Assembly (NCBI RefSeq): GCF_000686705.1
Contig: NZ_JMLJ01000003.1
Location: forward strand, 574,930 to 638,929
DNA from: Clostridium hydrogeniformans DSM 21757
Lineage (GTDB): Bacteria > Bacillota > Clostridia > Clostridiales > Clostridiaceae
Direction: 5' to 3'
Length of the DNA: 64,000 nucleotides
How positions within the stretch are numbered: position 1 is the stretch's first letter; the number at the start of each line of letters is the position of its first letter. Of the stretch, positions 35,263 to 44,121 are shown piece by piece. The notes beneath the pieces are model-generated. The model ran no database searches, was not told the origin of the DNA, and saw only the letters and a list, made by a program, of their open reading frames with translations. The position numbers and the translations under genes were made by a program.

Positions 35263-36423
35263 TTATACTTCCCTTCCAAATACATCATATATTCCAACTA
35301 ACTCTGGTTTGTTATCTTTAATTCCTTTTACTATTGCCACATTACTTCTTGTTACAAAAAGTTGAGTTCTAAAAGCCATTATGGCAGTACTAGATACTTC
35401 ACTGTTACCCTTTAAGGTAAAATAATAGTCTATAGATTCTAAAGAAGGCTCTTCTACCTTTAGTTTTTTTCTATTGTGATTTTTATCAGCCACTAAAACA
35501 TTTTCCATGTGTGATCTTCTATAATGACCACCACCATAAACAAAACTTTCTTCTCCTAAGTTATGGGAAACTTCTGTAACATAAACCATAGAGGGGATTT
35601 CCACGCAGTCATCATTACAAGCACCATAAGGCGTTGTTCCTGTAAGTCCATGGCCTGGCTCTCCATGAGTTCCTCCAAAATCACTTATTAACTTCATATT
35701 TTCAACTGAAGTTGCAGAAGGCATGTTTATTTCTCCTAAAGGTCTTTTAAGATAATCTTCTAATATATCCTTTCCTTTTAAAACTGTTTTTACATTAGGG
35801 GTTTCCTTAATTCTTTTTGCCTCTTCATCGTATAGAAAGCAAGGAAAAGAACAAACCCCATCTATTTTTATATTTGGTAATTTATTTATTTCTTCTGCTG
35901 CTTCTTTAAGATATTCTAAGTAAAATCCGCCATACTGTGCTGGATAAAGAATATCATTTCTATCAATTACTCTAAGGATTATCTTCTGAGTAATATTTAA
36001 ATCCCTTGCTACTTCATCTATTTCCTTAGCTTTTTCCACTGAATATACTGTTATATAATCTATTCCTCTTCTAATTAATTCTTTTAAGGATGACTTTGGT
36101 ATTTGTACTAAATGTCCTACATGACCAAGTTTCACTCCATTATCTGAAAGAACCTTAGCTTCTTTATAATCAACTGCTACTGCTCCTTCATAACCAAGTT
36201 TCATAAGTTCTTTTCCAAGAAGAGGATTACGTCCTACTTGCTTTGTCATAAAATAAAGCTTTATTCCATATTTATCAGCTTCTTCTTTAATAATTTTTCC
36301 ATTATATAAGAAAGCATCCATGTCTATAACATAGGTATCAGGTAGTATCTTACCTTCTCTATGAAGTTTTATAGCTGCATCTATAAGCTTTGGATTTTTC
36401 TGTAATGTTATATCTAAGAACAT
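35263..36423 (-). CDS. yhfX: YhfX-like PLP enzyme (alanine-racemase N-terminal fold)
   Basis: 386 aa. A fold-III PLP barrel is indicated by TYVIDMDAFLYNGKIIKEEA, then LYFMTKQVGRNP, whose Lys is the likely Schiff-base residue (about 57). Further blocks are GHVGHLVQIP, DYITVYSVEKAKEI, GVCSFPCFLYDEEA and GEPGHGLTGTTPYG. Homologues are alanine/ornithine-racemase-like; the reaction of YhfX is not firmly established to my knowledge. Starts 16 bases after yhfS, with AAGAGGTG before the ATG. Confidence 0.85.
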   Translation of the reverse strand: MFLDITLQKNPKLIDAAIKLHREGKILPDTYVIDMDAFLYNGKIIKEEADKYGIKLYFMTKQVGRNPLLGKELMKLGYEGAVAVDYKEAKVLSDNGVKLGHVGHLVQIPKSSLKELIRRGIDYITVYSVEKAKEIDEVARDLNITQKIILRVIDRNDILYPAQYGGFYLEYLKEAAEEINKLPNIKIDGVCSFPCFLYDEEAKRIKETPNVKTVLKGKDILEDYLKRPLGEINMPSATSVENMKLISDFGGTHGEPGHGLTGTTPYGACNDDCVEIPSMVYVTEVSHNLGEESFVYGGGHYRRSHMENVLVADKNHNRKKLKVEEPSLESIDYYFTLKGNSEVSSTAIMAFRTQLFVTRSNVAIVKGIKDNKPELVGIYDVFGREV

Positions 36424-36438
36424 GGTTTCACCTCTTTC

Positions 36439-37533
36439 TTATATTGCTTTATCTATAGCCTCTTTTAATATTCTAATTACAGTATCTGCTCCACTTCTCA
36501 TTGGATTTATTCTAATCATTCTCTTTTCTAGAGTTTTATCTGCTGCTCTAAAGGTTCCAGAAACCCTATAAAACATTGGTACAAATTCGTATTTTGATTC
36601 AGCTCCTACTGGATTTGGTGCCGCTCCTAAAGCTTCTGCTTCACTTAAAACTCTATCAGCAATTTCTTCTTCTAATTCCACTAATAAAACCTTGGATTGT
36701 GCATTAGCTAAAAATGCTTTCTTAACTCCTGCCACTTCCTTATTATTTAATCTTGTAACTAGCTCCTCATTTACTTTAGCTTGTATTGCTAATGAAACTG
36801 GTGCATAAACAAGACCTCTTAATGCTTCCATTGCCTCAAAACCTTGTACTTGGCTTCCTCCTGAATAATTTAAAGAGATAACCTTATCTATTAATTCTTT
36901 TTTCCCAACTAAAATCCCAACACCTTCTGGTCCAAGTAACTTAAAGGATGAAAATGCTGAAAGATCTGCTCCACATTGAACTCCTATGTTTTTAACCTTC
37001 ATCACAGCATAATTATCATCAGTTATTATTTTTATATCCTTATCACATTCTTTTATTATGTTTATAACCTCTGTCATATCATAACTATCTTCTATCTTTT
37101 GTCTTGTATATTGAACTAAAGCTCCTTGAACCTTAGTACTTTTTAATACTTCTTTTATATTATCTAAGGAATTAAAGTCTGCATTGACTACATTTATACC
37201 CATAGTCTCTAAGGTAGTTTTTGTAGTTGGATAAATAGGAGCATCATGGACAAGGATTGTGTCTCCCGGCTTTAAGAAACTTATAATTCCCCATCTTAAA
37301 GCTCCTGTTCCAGCTCCTCTAACAAGCATTGCTTCTTCTGCATTAAAAAACTCTGCTATTACCTTCTCTACCTTTTTTGTAGTTAAAGGCTTATTTAACC
37401 CCTTAACCACTCCTAAATCACCTAAGGATAGTATATCTGATCCTTTAAACTGTTTCGTCACCTTATCTATAAGGGTAAATTGAAAATCCATAGCTTCTTC
37501 AATACTTATTGATTCCAATGGAAATGTGTTCAT
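36439..37533 (-). CDS. yhfS: YhfS-like PLP aminotransferase-fold enzyme
   Basis: 364 aa fold-I PLP enzyme. LVRGAGTGALRWGIISFLKP (about 75-94) forms the phosphate-binding region. IITDDNYAVMKV supplies the cofactor Asp, and SAFSSFKLLGPEGVGILVG the PLP-binding Lys (about 200). IRINPMRSGAD near the end matches the substrate-carboxylate region. Family relatives include aminotransferases and gamma-elimination enzymes; specificity is unknown. Tightly packed with php upstream and yhfX downstream. Confidence 0.83.
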   Translation of the reverse strand: MNTFPLESISIEEAMDFQFTLIDKVTKQFKGSDILSLGDLGVVKGLNKPLTTKKVEKVIAEFFNAEEAMLVRGAGTGALRWGIISFLKPGDTILVHDAPIYPTTKTTLETMGINVVNADFNSLDNIKEVLKSTKVQGALVQYTRQKIEDSYDMTEVINIIKECDKDIKIITDDNYAVMKVKNIGVQCGADLSAFSSFKLLGPEGVGILVGKKELIDKVISLNYSGGSQVQGFEAMEALRGLVYAPVSLAIQAKVNEELVTRLNNKEVAGVKKAFLANAQSKVLLVELEEEIADRVLSEAEALGAAPNPVGAESKYEFVPMFYRVSGTFRAADKTLEKRMIRINPMRSGADTVIRILKEAIDKAI

Positions 37534-37550
37534 ATTTTCTTCAACTCCTA

Positions 37551-38426
37551 CTACTTTAAAATTCTTACTATATTACTTTTAGTCATATTATCTATGTGTA
37601 ACTGTTTAACTCCTCTTTCTAAAAGCCTAGGTATGAATACATCAAGCTCATAAGCATATCCTATACCCCCTCTAGACTTTAAGTTAGATTTCCTTGTTAT
37701 ATCCATGGACATAAGTATTTTTTCACTTAATCCTCTCTTACATAATTCATAAAGTAAATCTATTCTAAGGCCATCTGGCTGATAATTTTCTTTTCCTATA
37801 GTGTCAAAGGCCACATTGCATCCTCTATCAATAAGACTTAATATATAATCTAAGTCCCCAGTTAGATCTACATGACTTAATATAACCTTATCTAAATCAA
37901 TACCATAACTTTCAAATATCTTAAGCTGCTCTATTCCCATAGTTCCAAGAGAAGTATGGGTTATAATAGGTGCCCCTGTATCTACATGAGCCCTTGATGA
38001 TGCTTTAAAAATTTTCTCCTCCATAGGAGTTATTACATTTACACTGGTTCCTACTTCACCTATAATTGATGCCTTTATATTGCTACCTTCAATTCCATTT
38101 ATAATTTCATCTATCATAATCCTTGAAAGACCTACTTCATCTAAATCATAAGCTTCCTTTGGAAGAAAAGGTTCTTTGTAATATCCTGTTGAGCAAAGAA
38201 TGTTAAGTCCACTTTCTTTTGCTACTTTGTCTATATATTCTATATCTCTTCCTATTCCTCTATTTGTAACTTCAATAATATTAGCTACTCCCTTAGATTT
38301 TAATTCCTTAAATTCTTCAATGGTTTCATTAAAAGTATCTAGTCTACAATCTTCGTTTTTCTTTATTCCTGAGAGGTCTATTTTTACATGTTCGTGTGAA
38401 TAAGTTATTCCATCTAAAAGCTTCAT
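37551..38426 (-). CDS. php: Phosphotriesterase-homology protein
   Basis: 291 aa amidohydrolase-fold protein of the phosphotriesterase family. Visible metal ligands: ITYSHEHV (HxH near residue 10), SIIGEVGTS (Glu in place of the carbamylated Lys, near 123), ITHTSLG (His), LSHVDLTGD (His) and SMDITRKS (Asp near 240). Php proteins are probably lactonases or other hydrolases rather than true phosphotriesterases. An ATG three codons earlier overlaps the AAGGAG, so the start at 38426 is used. It is the first gene after a 470-base gap in the operon. Confidence 0.87.
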   Translation of the reverse strand: MKLLDGITYSHEHVKIDLSGIKKNEDCRLDTFNETIEEFKELKSKGVANIIEVTNRGIGRDIEYIDKVAKESGLNILCSTGYYKEPFLPKEAYDLDEVGLSRIMIDEIINGIEGSNIKASIIGEVGTSVNVITPMEEKIFKASSRAHVDTGAPIITHTSLGTMGIEQLKIFESYGIDLDKVILSHVDLTGDLDYILSLIDRGCNVAFDTIGKENYQPDGLRIDLLYELCKRGLSEKILMSMDITRKSNLKSRGGIGYAYELDVFIPRLLERGVKQLHIDNMTKSNIVRILK

Positions 38427-38612
38427 TATTACCATCTCCTTAATAGGTTTACCCCACCTTATCTATTGAATATTCTCCAAATACCTTTTTAAAATGTTCC
38501 TTTTAAGTTATCTTATAAATCTTTTTCATAAAATAACTTATTATCTAAATTAACTAGTATAAACTGATACTTTGTTTTATTCACTCAACCTTATAATTAA
38601 GTTTAAACATAA

Positions 38613-38641
38613 TGTCCCAATACCTAAAAGGTAATGGGACA
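38613..38641 (-). terminator. Intra-operon hairpin (attenuator or terminator)
   Basis: 13-base arms TGTCCCAATACCT / AGGTAATGGGACA with loop AAA, in the yhfT-php gap. On the minus strand it is followed by only short T-runs, so partial termination or transcript processing is possible. Confidence 0.5.
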
Positions 38642-38763
38642 AACTTTTAAACATTTAAATTCATACTTTTAGGCTTTTAATATATGTTAAAATATTAAGT
38701 TATTTTGTATAACAAAGAATAATCTATGTTTATTTTAAAATTACATTAAATAAACATTTTAAT

Positions 38764-38896
38764 TTTTATCTTATGACTTGGGGATGTAACCCCCCATCCT
38801 CTAAAAGGTGAGGGATAACAAGTTGCTATGCCCCTAGATTAGCTCATCTAACCTTCAAATATTGGAAAGAACACCATCTGAAGAAAGATTCCTTCT
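38764..38896 (-). mobile_element. Family 1 element, copy D (complete)
   Basis: In sense orientation directly after yhfT (its edge ATAGAAGG is two bases from the stop codon). Hairpin 1 is partly degraded (TCTTCAGATGGTG against CAATATTTGAAGG). Hairpin 2 is CCTTTTAGAGGATGG-type, and the end reads GTCATAAGATAAA. Confidence 0.65.
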
Positions 38897-38899
38897 ATA

Positions 38900-40186
38900 T
38901 TATCTTGGAGGTAAGTATAATCCTAAAATATAAAGTATATTTATAAGTATTCCAACTGCTATTGCTCCAACTGGTCCAACTGCCATATCAACTATTGGTT
39001 TCTTAGAAGTTTTGTTAAGTACATATATTCCTATTACTACAAATATTCCAAGTCCTGGTGCCATAGCATCAGCTGCCATAAATCCACCCATTAAAAGTGC
39101 TACTTCTAGAACTCTACTCATAGCAGTTCTTATATTGTCTCCACACTTTTTCACTCCTGGGAATTTATCTAGCATTCTAGCAAGTACATCTAAAAGTAAT
39201 ATCTCTAAAGACATAACTGCTGCTCCTAAAACAAAGGCTAAAATCGGGCTCTTAACTAGTAATCCTACTACGAATATAAATGTCATTCCTATTGGAGTAT
39301 ATACTCCTGTGGTTATTGCTGTAGTTGCAACTAATGGAATGAATCCTATTCCTCTTGCAAAGCTTGTCATAGCTGCTTCTATATTTTTACCTTCTTTTAA
39401 AAGATTTAATGATATTGGGTCTCCTGCAAGTAGTGAAAGACTTGTAGCTGCTGCCACTAATCCACCCATTACTGCAAGTATAGGAAGATTTTTCTTTATC
39501 TTTTTAACTCTTTCTCCAAAGATTGATACTAAGTCTACCTTAGGTGCATTCTCATCTGGCTTTTCTCTTATGGCAAAGAATAACATAATAATCATACCTA
39601 CAAGTAATGCCATACCTTCTTGATCAAGCTTTATAGTTGCTCCATTGAAATTAAACTTTCCATAATAAAGCACAAGTTGTCTAACTACAAAAGATACTAC
39701 TAAAGTTATAGCTCCTTTTAAAAGTCCGTATTGATAAGCTACAACTAAAGCTGGGAATATAGCAAAGGCTGCTATTACTGGTGATCCAACAAGCTTCATA
39801 CTATCTAAGAAATTTACTGGAAGTTTTGCAAATAAATCTACTATAAATTGAAGTCCTAAGACAAGAGCTATACCATAAGCCGCTCCTACTACTCCTGCAA
39901 CTATAAGACCTTTTGTACCTTTTGGTGACCAAGTTCCTATAATGTCAGTTCCAAGTAATATACTATGAACTAATATAATTGTTGCCGCTAAAGAAACTGG
40001 TATACCAAACCCTATAACAAGTCCGAAACTTAAAGCAAAGGAAGTTGCTGCTAAAGCTTTTTTATCCATTCTTCCCTCTAGGTATTCTGGAATTATAGGT
40101 CTAAGACCATCATTAAATACTGCAACTCCTTTATTTGCAAGGATTGCTGCTAGGGCACCTAAAAGACCCATTATTACAAGTTTCAT
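38900..40186 (-). CDS. yhfT: YhfT-like multi-spanning transporter
   Basis: 428 aa with 11-12 TM helices and Gly/Ala-rich membrane segments; DKKALAATSFALSFGLVIG is near the start. This is the YhfT family, predicted permeases that resemble PTS IIC-like or galactitol-type transporters in shape. The substrate is unknown but presumably the compound processed by the yhf enzymes. An ATG three codons earlier abuts AGAGGGG, so 40186 is used. yhfU ends 27 bases upstream; family 1 copy D follows the stop. Confidence 0.82.
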   Translation of the reverse strand: MKLVIMGLLGALAAILANKGVAVFNDGLRPIIPEYLEGRMDKKALAATSFALSFGLVIGFGIPVSLAATIILVHSILLGTDIIGTWSPKGTKGLIVAGVVGAAYGIALVLGLQFIVDLFAKLPVNFLDSMKLVGSPVIAAFAIFPALVVAYQYGLLKGAITLVVSFVVRQLVLYYGKFNFNGATIKLDQEGMALLVGMIIMLFFAIREKPDENAPKVDLVSIFGERVKKIKKNLPILAVMGGLVAAATSLSLLAGDPISLNLLKEGKNIEAAMTSFARGIGFIPLVATTAITTGVYTPIGMTFIFVVGLLVKSPILAFVLGAAVMSLEILLLDVLARMLDKFPGVKKCGDNIRTAMSRVLEVALLMGGFMAADAMAPGLGIFVVIGIYVLNKTSKKPIVDMAVGPVGAIAVGILINILYILGLYLPPR

Positions 40187-40213
40187 TTTATCCATCCCCT
40201 CTAAACTTTATTT

Positions 40214-40570
40214 TTAAAGTATTTTATTTAAAATCACAGGAATAACTTGTTCTGCATGCTGAGGAGTAAATCCAAAGGCCTTCTTTCCTGCTTCTATCTC
40301 TTTTTCTATATCCTCATTTGATCTTATATTTCCTGGCATTGATACAGTTGCACATAAACTCATGGTAAGCATTGCAATTGCCATAGCAAGGGCTCCACCG
40401 CCACCTGTATTACATGCACCTAAGTAATAATCTGCTGCTCCTGTTTTTACATCCATAGCTGCCTCAAGGTCAGATTTAACTGTAACCACTGCCCTATCCC
40501 CTGCTATTTTTCTTGTAATATCTGCTACCTTTTCCTTATCTATTTGTCCACCAATAACTATTCTTACCAT
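40214..40570 (-). CDS. yhfU: YhfU-like protein (DUF2620)
   Basis: 118-aa small protein of the YhfU family. MVRIVIGGQIDKEKVADITR at the start and a Gly-rich DYYLGACNTGGGGALAMAIAML (shown in part) near residues 49-70 are typical. It looks like a small Rossmann-type or PTS-IIB-like domain and may partner the YhfT permease; this is inference. GGAGG precedes the ATG. Confidence 0.82.
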   Translation of the reverse strand: MVRIVIGGQIDKEKVADITRKIAGDRAVVTVKSDLEAAMDVKTGAADYYLGACNTGGGGALAMAIAMLTMSLCATVSMPGNIRSNEDIEKEIEAGKKAFGFTPQHAEQVIPVILNKIL

Positions 40571-40763
40571 TATGTATATCCTCCTTATAACTTTAAAATA
40601 ATTTATTTTTAAACTTTTATTATTTTATATACTTAAAATACTTTTAATAAGACTTTTCTTTATCCACTTACTAGTATTAATAATATTAAAACTATATATG
40701 GAATAATCATTAATTAAAATAAATAATTATAACTCTTATAAGACTTTTAACCTGTTGCTTTTA

Positions 40764-41117
40764 TTATTTAGAAAACAAAGTACATAAATGCATTCCTATA
40801 AAAGGCACTTCATTATCTGGAAGGGTTTCTTCTATTATTTCTTCTATTTTCTTAATAATTACCCTAGCTTTTTCATAGTTTTCATTCTTCACTATTTCCT
40901 CTATTAAAAATTCATCCATGGGGCTCACCGCTTCATCTCTTTCTATTCTAGATAGTGCCATAACCATATGAGTTACAAACATTGAACCGTTTTCTTCTGT
41001 GAGATGAGTGTTATATTCACTTTCTACAACTTCAATTATCTTAAAAATGTTTATATAATTCTCTTCCGACAATTGACCTGCTTCCTTTAAAATATCCAAT
41101 CTCATTTTTAAATCCAT
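40764..41117 (-). CDS. yhfY: YhfY-like PRD-domain protein
   Basis: 117 aa forming a single PTS-regulation-type (PRD) helical domain (residues 15-110): YINIFKIIEVVESEYNTHLT, then FVTHMVMALSRIERDEAVS, with a conserved His at about 50. It has no DNA-binding or AAA+ domain, so it probably modulates YhfZ or another protein. TGGAGGG precedes the ATG. A YhfZ-type half-site lies between it and yhfZ. Confidence 0.8.
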   Translation of the reverse strand: MDLKMRLDILKEAGQLSEENYINIFKIIEVVESEYNTHLTEENGSMFVTHMVMALSRIERDEAVSPMDEFLIEEIVKNENYEKARVIIKKIEEIIEETLPDNEVPFIGMHLCTLFSK

Positions 41118-41147
41118 ATGTTACCCTCCATTATACAATATACAATA

Positions 41148-41218
41148 TTTTGTACATTAATTCTAAAATTTTAGTAGTTAGGGATAAGCCTTCCCTGAAC
41201 TACTGAATTTTGTACATT
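41148..41218. promoter_or_regulatory. Additional YhfZ half-sites
   Basis: TTTTGTACATT occurs at 41148-41158 (before yhfY) and again at 41208-41218 (inside the yhfZ 3' coding end). It is the same word as one arm of the dyad at 42118-42139. Confidence 0.45.
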
Positions 41219-42097
41219 CAATACTTCTTCAACATTTATAAATTGTTTTAGAAGTTTTCCTATTTCAGGTCTTTTATTATCTACAACAATTACTGCTTCT
41301 GTATCTTTATATTTAAAAATATCATTATCTATAGACTTATAGTTAACACCTATATTGTTATCTTTAATGTCATCTATGTTCCAAACTGCTGCATCTATTT
41401 CACCTTTTAAAATATTATTTAATAGTTGACTATAGAGTACTGGCTTAAACTCCACTCTCTTCCCTTCACATTGATTTAATGTTAAAATCTTATGATCTAT
41501 TGAAGAGTAATCTATTCCTACTTTCATTCCATCTTCTATGTGTTTTGCCTCTTTACTATTAAAAATTAAAATATGCTCTTTAACAAAACTCATGTTGCCA
41601 AAATCCACTGCTATCTCCACATCATTATATTCTTTTATATGATGTTCAGCTGCAAGCTTTGACATAACAACAAAGTCGTACCTACCATCCTTAAGCATTT
41701 TTATTCTATTAGAAGCCCCTCTCATATAAGCTAGATTCAAAGCAAATTTTTGAGAAAACTTACTATTATATATTCCTGTAGCAAGGCCTTCATATATCCT
41801 TGAATAAGGAAGTGGCATAACCCCAACTATATTACTTATATCTGCAACTTCTAAAAGCTTTACATAATCTATATAGGTAATATAAGTTCCAAGGTGTCCT
41901 CTTGGGTCAAGCCTTATACAATCTATATCTTGTAAAATTTTAAGTGCTACTTGAACTGTACCTCTAGCACTGGAATATTTCTCTGAAAATTTTGCAACAG
42001 TACTTATTCTATCTCCTATTTCTAAGGTTAGAAATTCCTTAGCTAGGTTCATAGCCATAAGTCCATTTTTTTGCATTAATTGTTGTCTTATGGTCAT
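41171..42097 (-). CDS. yhfZ: YhfZ-like transcriptional regulator
   Basis: 308 aa. A GntR-like winged helix occupies residues 1-75 (EIGDRISTVAKFSEKYSSAR, then GTVQVALKILQD). A two-lobed substrate-binding-protein-like domain follows (about 90-300; GRYDFVVMSKLAAEHH, GEIDAAVWNIDDI). The SBP-like half suggests that it senses the pathway metabolite. First gene of the yhf operon; an AATGTAC-N8-GTACATT dyad lies 20 bases upstream, suggesting autoregulation. Confidence 0.85.
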   Translation of the reverse strand: MTIRQQLMQKNGLMAMNLAKEFLTLEIGDRISTVAKFSEKYSSARGTVQVALKILQDIDCIRLDPRGHLGTYITYIDYVKLLEVADISNIVGVMPLPYSRIYEGLATGIYNSKFSQKFALNLAYMRGASNRIKMLKDGRYDFVVMSKLAAEHHIKEYNDVEIAVDFGNMSFVKEHILIFNSKEAKHIEDGMKVGIDYSSIDHKILTLNQCEGKRVEFKPVLYSQLLNNILKGEIDAAVWNIDDIKDNNIGVNYKSIDNDIFKYKDTEAVIVVDNKRPEIGKLLKQFINVEEVLNVQNSVVQGRLIPNY

Positions 42098-42117
42098 AAA
42101 TTTCCCTCTTTTCTATG

Positions 42118-42139
42118 AATGTACGTTTTTTTGTACATT
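42118..42139. promoter_or_regulatory. Candidate YhfZ operator
   Basis: AATGTAC, eight bases (GTTTTTTT), GTACATT: a clean dyad between yhfZ and its upstream DNA. Two related half-sites occur at 41148 and 41208. Confidence 0.6.
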
Positions 42140-42190
42140 GTTTGTATTTTTATTATAACAATAAGTGATATTGTTTTCAATAGTTTTTTT

Positions 42191-42231
42191 AAAAAAAGTT
42201 ATATAACTAAAATATAGCATATAACTTTTTT
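42191..42231. terminator. Terminator of the EamA gene
   Basis: AAAAAAAGTTATAT pairs with ATATAACTTTTTT, 17 bases past the EamA stop. T-runs on both sides. Confidence 0.7.
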
Positions 42232-42247
42232 CTAAACTATTATGTTT

Positions 42248-42679
42248 TTAAGAGTATATTGCCATTAAAAGAACTCCTACTGATATGAAGATAGCTCCTA
42301 GAATACCACCTTTACTTAATCTTTCTCCTAAGAAAATAAATGCTAAGATAATACCAAAGACTACACTTAGCTTGTCCACTGGTGCAACCTGAGATACCTT
42401 TCCATTTTTTAATGCAAGGAAATAAAAAAGCCATGATAAAGCTCCTGCTACTCCACTAAGTATAACAAATGACATAGCTTTTTTATTTGCAAGTACTGTG
42501 GATATTTCATTAAACTTTCCTTGAGCAAATACCACCACCATTAAAAAAACTGCCATTATAACCGCTCTAATAGCTGTGGCTGTATTAGAATCTATTCCTT
42601 TCAATCCTAATTTACCAAAAATCCCAACTAAAGCTGCCATAACAGCTGATAATAGAGCATATAATAACCAACTTTCCAT
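42248..42679 (-). CDS. Half-size EamA/DMT transporter
   Basis: 143 aa, one EamA domain with five TM helices (WLLYALLSAVMAALVGIFGK start; LGERLSKGGILGAIFISVG end). Single-domain DMT proteins usually dimerise; substrates range from metabolites to drugs. It lies 150 bases upstream of yhfZ in the same direction but is followed by its own terminator. A link to the yhf pathway is possible but unproven. Confidence 0.82.
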   Translation of the reverse strand: MESWLLYALLSAVMAALVGIFGKLGLKGIDSNTATAIRAVIMAVFLMVVVFAQGKFNEISTVLANKKAMSFVILSGVAGALSWLFYFLALKNGKVSQVAPVDKLSVVFGIILAFIFLGERLSKGGILGAIFISVGVLLMAIYS

Positions 42680-43035
42680 TTACTAACACCTTCCTTTTTT
42701 AAATTAATTAATTTTAATTTCTAAGAATAATCCATTATCCTATATGTTTATTCTAGTAATATTTTATTTATCATAATATTCATATATATGGATTTAGCTT
42801 CCAATAAGTGCTGTATATTATATAAAATAATACACCTATTATTTTTACTTTCAACCTTAAAAATATAATTTAGATACATTTCTTTTGTAAACATCAAATG
42901 TAAATATTCATTAATATTTAGAAAAACTTCTTAATAAAATAGAAAACTTCTAATAAAAAATAATTTTTCTGCCTATTACTTAACCCTAGATATTATCATT
43001 AATAAATTTCTATAGTATTTTATTTAGAATAAAAT

Positions 43036-43078
43036 AAACCCTATGGTATTACTAAGCTTAAGTAATACCATAGGGTTT
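43036..43078. terminator. Terminator of the nitroreductase gene
   Basis: 18-bp perfect arms AAACCCTATGGTATTACT / AGTAATACCATAGGGTTT. 42680-43035 is otherwise AT-rich DNA without recognisable features. Confidence 0.85.
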
Positions 43079-43097
43079 TATTGTATTAATTCTAATT

Positions 43098-43838
43098 TTA
43101 CTCTCTTCCCGTAAACCCTTGATTTTCAAGAGATTCTTTAACCCTTGGGTAGTATATACTCTTATAAACTCCACTTATTCTTTGAGACCACTGACTCTTA
43201 TCAGCTCCTCCTGTTCTTTCTTTCAAATAATCACTTATTAAATCATCATAGGAATCAAGTTGTTCTTTTTTTATCTCTTTATATTTTTCATTATGAACAA
43301 CAAGTTCTTTAGGCATTCTTGGTTTTTGATCTGGATTTTCCTCTGGATATCCAACTACTAATCCACATATAGGATAAACGTATTTAGGAAGGTTTAGCAT
43401 CTCTATAACATCCATTGGATTTTTTCTTATCCCTCCTATAGGAACTGTTCCAAGTCCCATAGATTCTGCTGCAACTATTGAGTTACCCATGGCAAGACCA
43501 ACATCTACCGCCCCAACTAAGTTAGCTTCCTCACTAGTTATTATTTTTATCTCTAAGCCATTCTTTTCGCAGGCTTTAGCTGCTCTATTAAAGTCCATAC
43601 AATATATTAAAAATACTGGGGCCTCAGCTACATAACCTTGATCTCCCACTAAATGGGCTAGCTTATCTTTATTCTCCTTGTCTTTTACAACAATTATAGA
43701 TACCCCTTGACCATGAATTGAACTTGGTGCCCACTGAGCTGCTTCTAATATATAATTTAACTCTTTCTCTTCTATATCCCTACTGCTATATTTTCTTATA
43801 GATCTATGATTTAATAAACTTTTAACTGTTTCATTCAT
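43098..43838 (-). CDS. NfsA/FRP-type flavin nitroreductase
   Basis: 246 aa FMN-dependent NAD(P)H oxidoreductase. The FMN-binding NHRSIRKYSSRDIEEKELNY is near residue 11, AAQWAPSSIHGQGVSI near 33, then AMGNSIVAAESMGLGTVPIG and GLVVGYPEENPDQKPRMP. Length and C-terminal extension (SDYLKERTGG) fit the NADPH-type NfsA/FRP group. It reduces nitro compounds, quinones or flavins. Monocistronic, with strong termination. Confidence 0.88.
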   Translation of the reverse strand: MNETVKSLLNHRSIRKYSSRDIEEKELNYILEAAQWAPSSIHGQGVSIIVVKDKENKDKLAHLVGDQGYVAEAPVFLIYCMDFNRAAKACEKNGLEIKIITSEEANLVGAVDVGLAMGNSIVAAESMGLGTVPIGGIRKNPMDVIEMLNLPKYVYPICGLVVGYPEENPDQKPRMPKELVVHNEKYKEIKKEQLDSYDDLISDYLKERTGGADKSQWSQRISGVYKSIYYPRVKESLENQGFTGRE

Positions 43839-44061
43839 AATAATTCTCCTTAAGTAGTAATTATTCTCATCTTAATTTAATAAAATTCTATCACATAAAA
43901 TTTTCTTAGTAAACCTATAAAAATATACTTATCTTTTTAATATATAAGGCTACTATTGTAAAGTATGTGTAGAATTCTCATAAAAAATACAATAAACTCT
44001 ACCATAATTTCTTAAATTAATGAATTATATATAAAGTCAGCTTAAAATAAGTACGATAATG

Positions 44062-44090
44062 TTGAAATTAATTTTATTTTGTAATATTAT
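44062..44090 (+). promoter_or_regulatory. Sigma-A-type promoter of the lipoprotein gene
   Basis: TTGAAA (44062-44067), a 17-base spacer, TATTAT (44085-44090), about 30 bases before the ATG. Confidence 0.6.
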
Positions 44091-44121
44091 TTTTATATAA
44101 GGTTAGGAGGTAATATCTAAA

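Noticed and set aside
39012..39623. 203-aa plus-strand ORF opposite yhfT
   Set aside because: Shadow of a membrane protein gene; no ribosome binding site.
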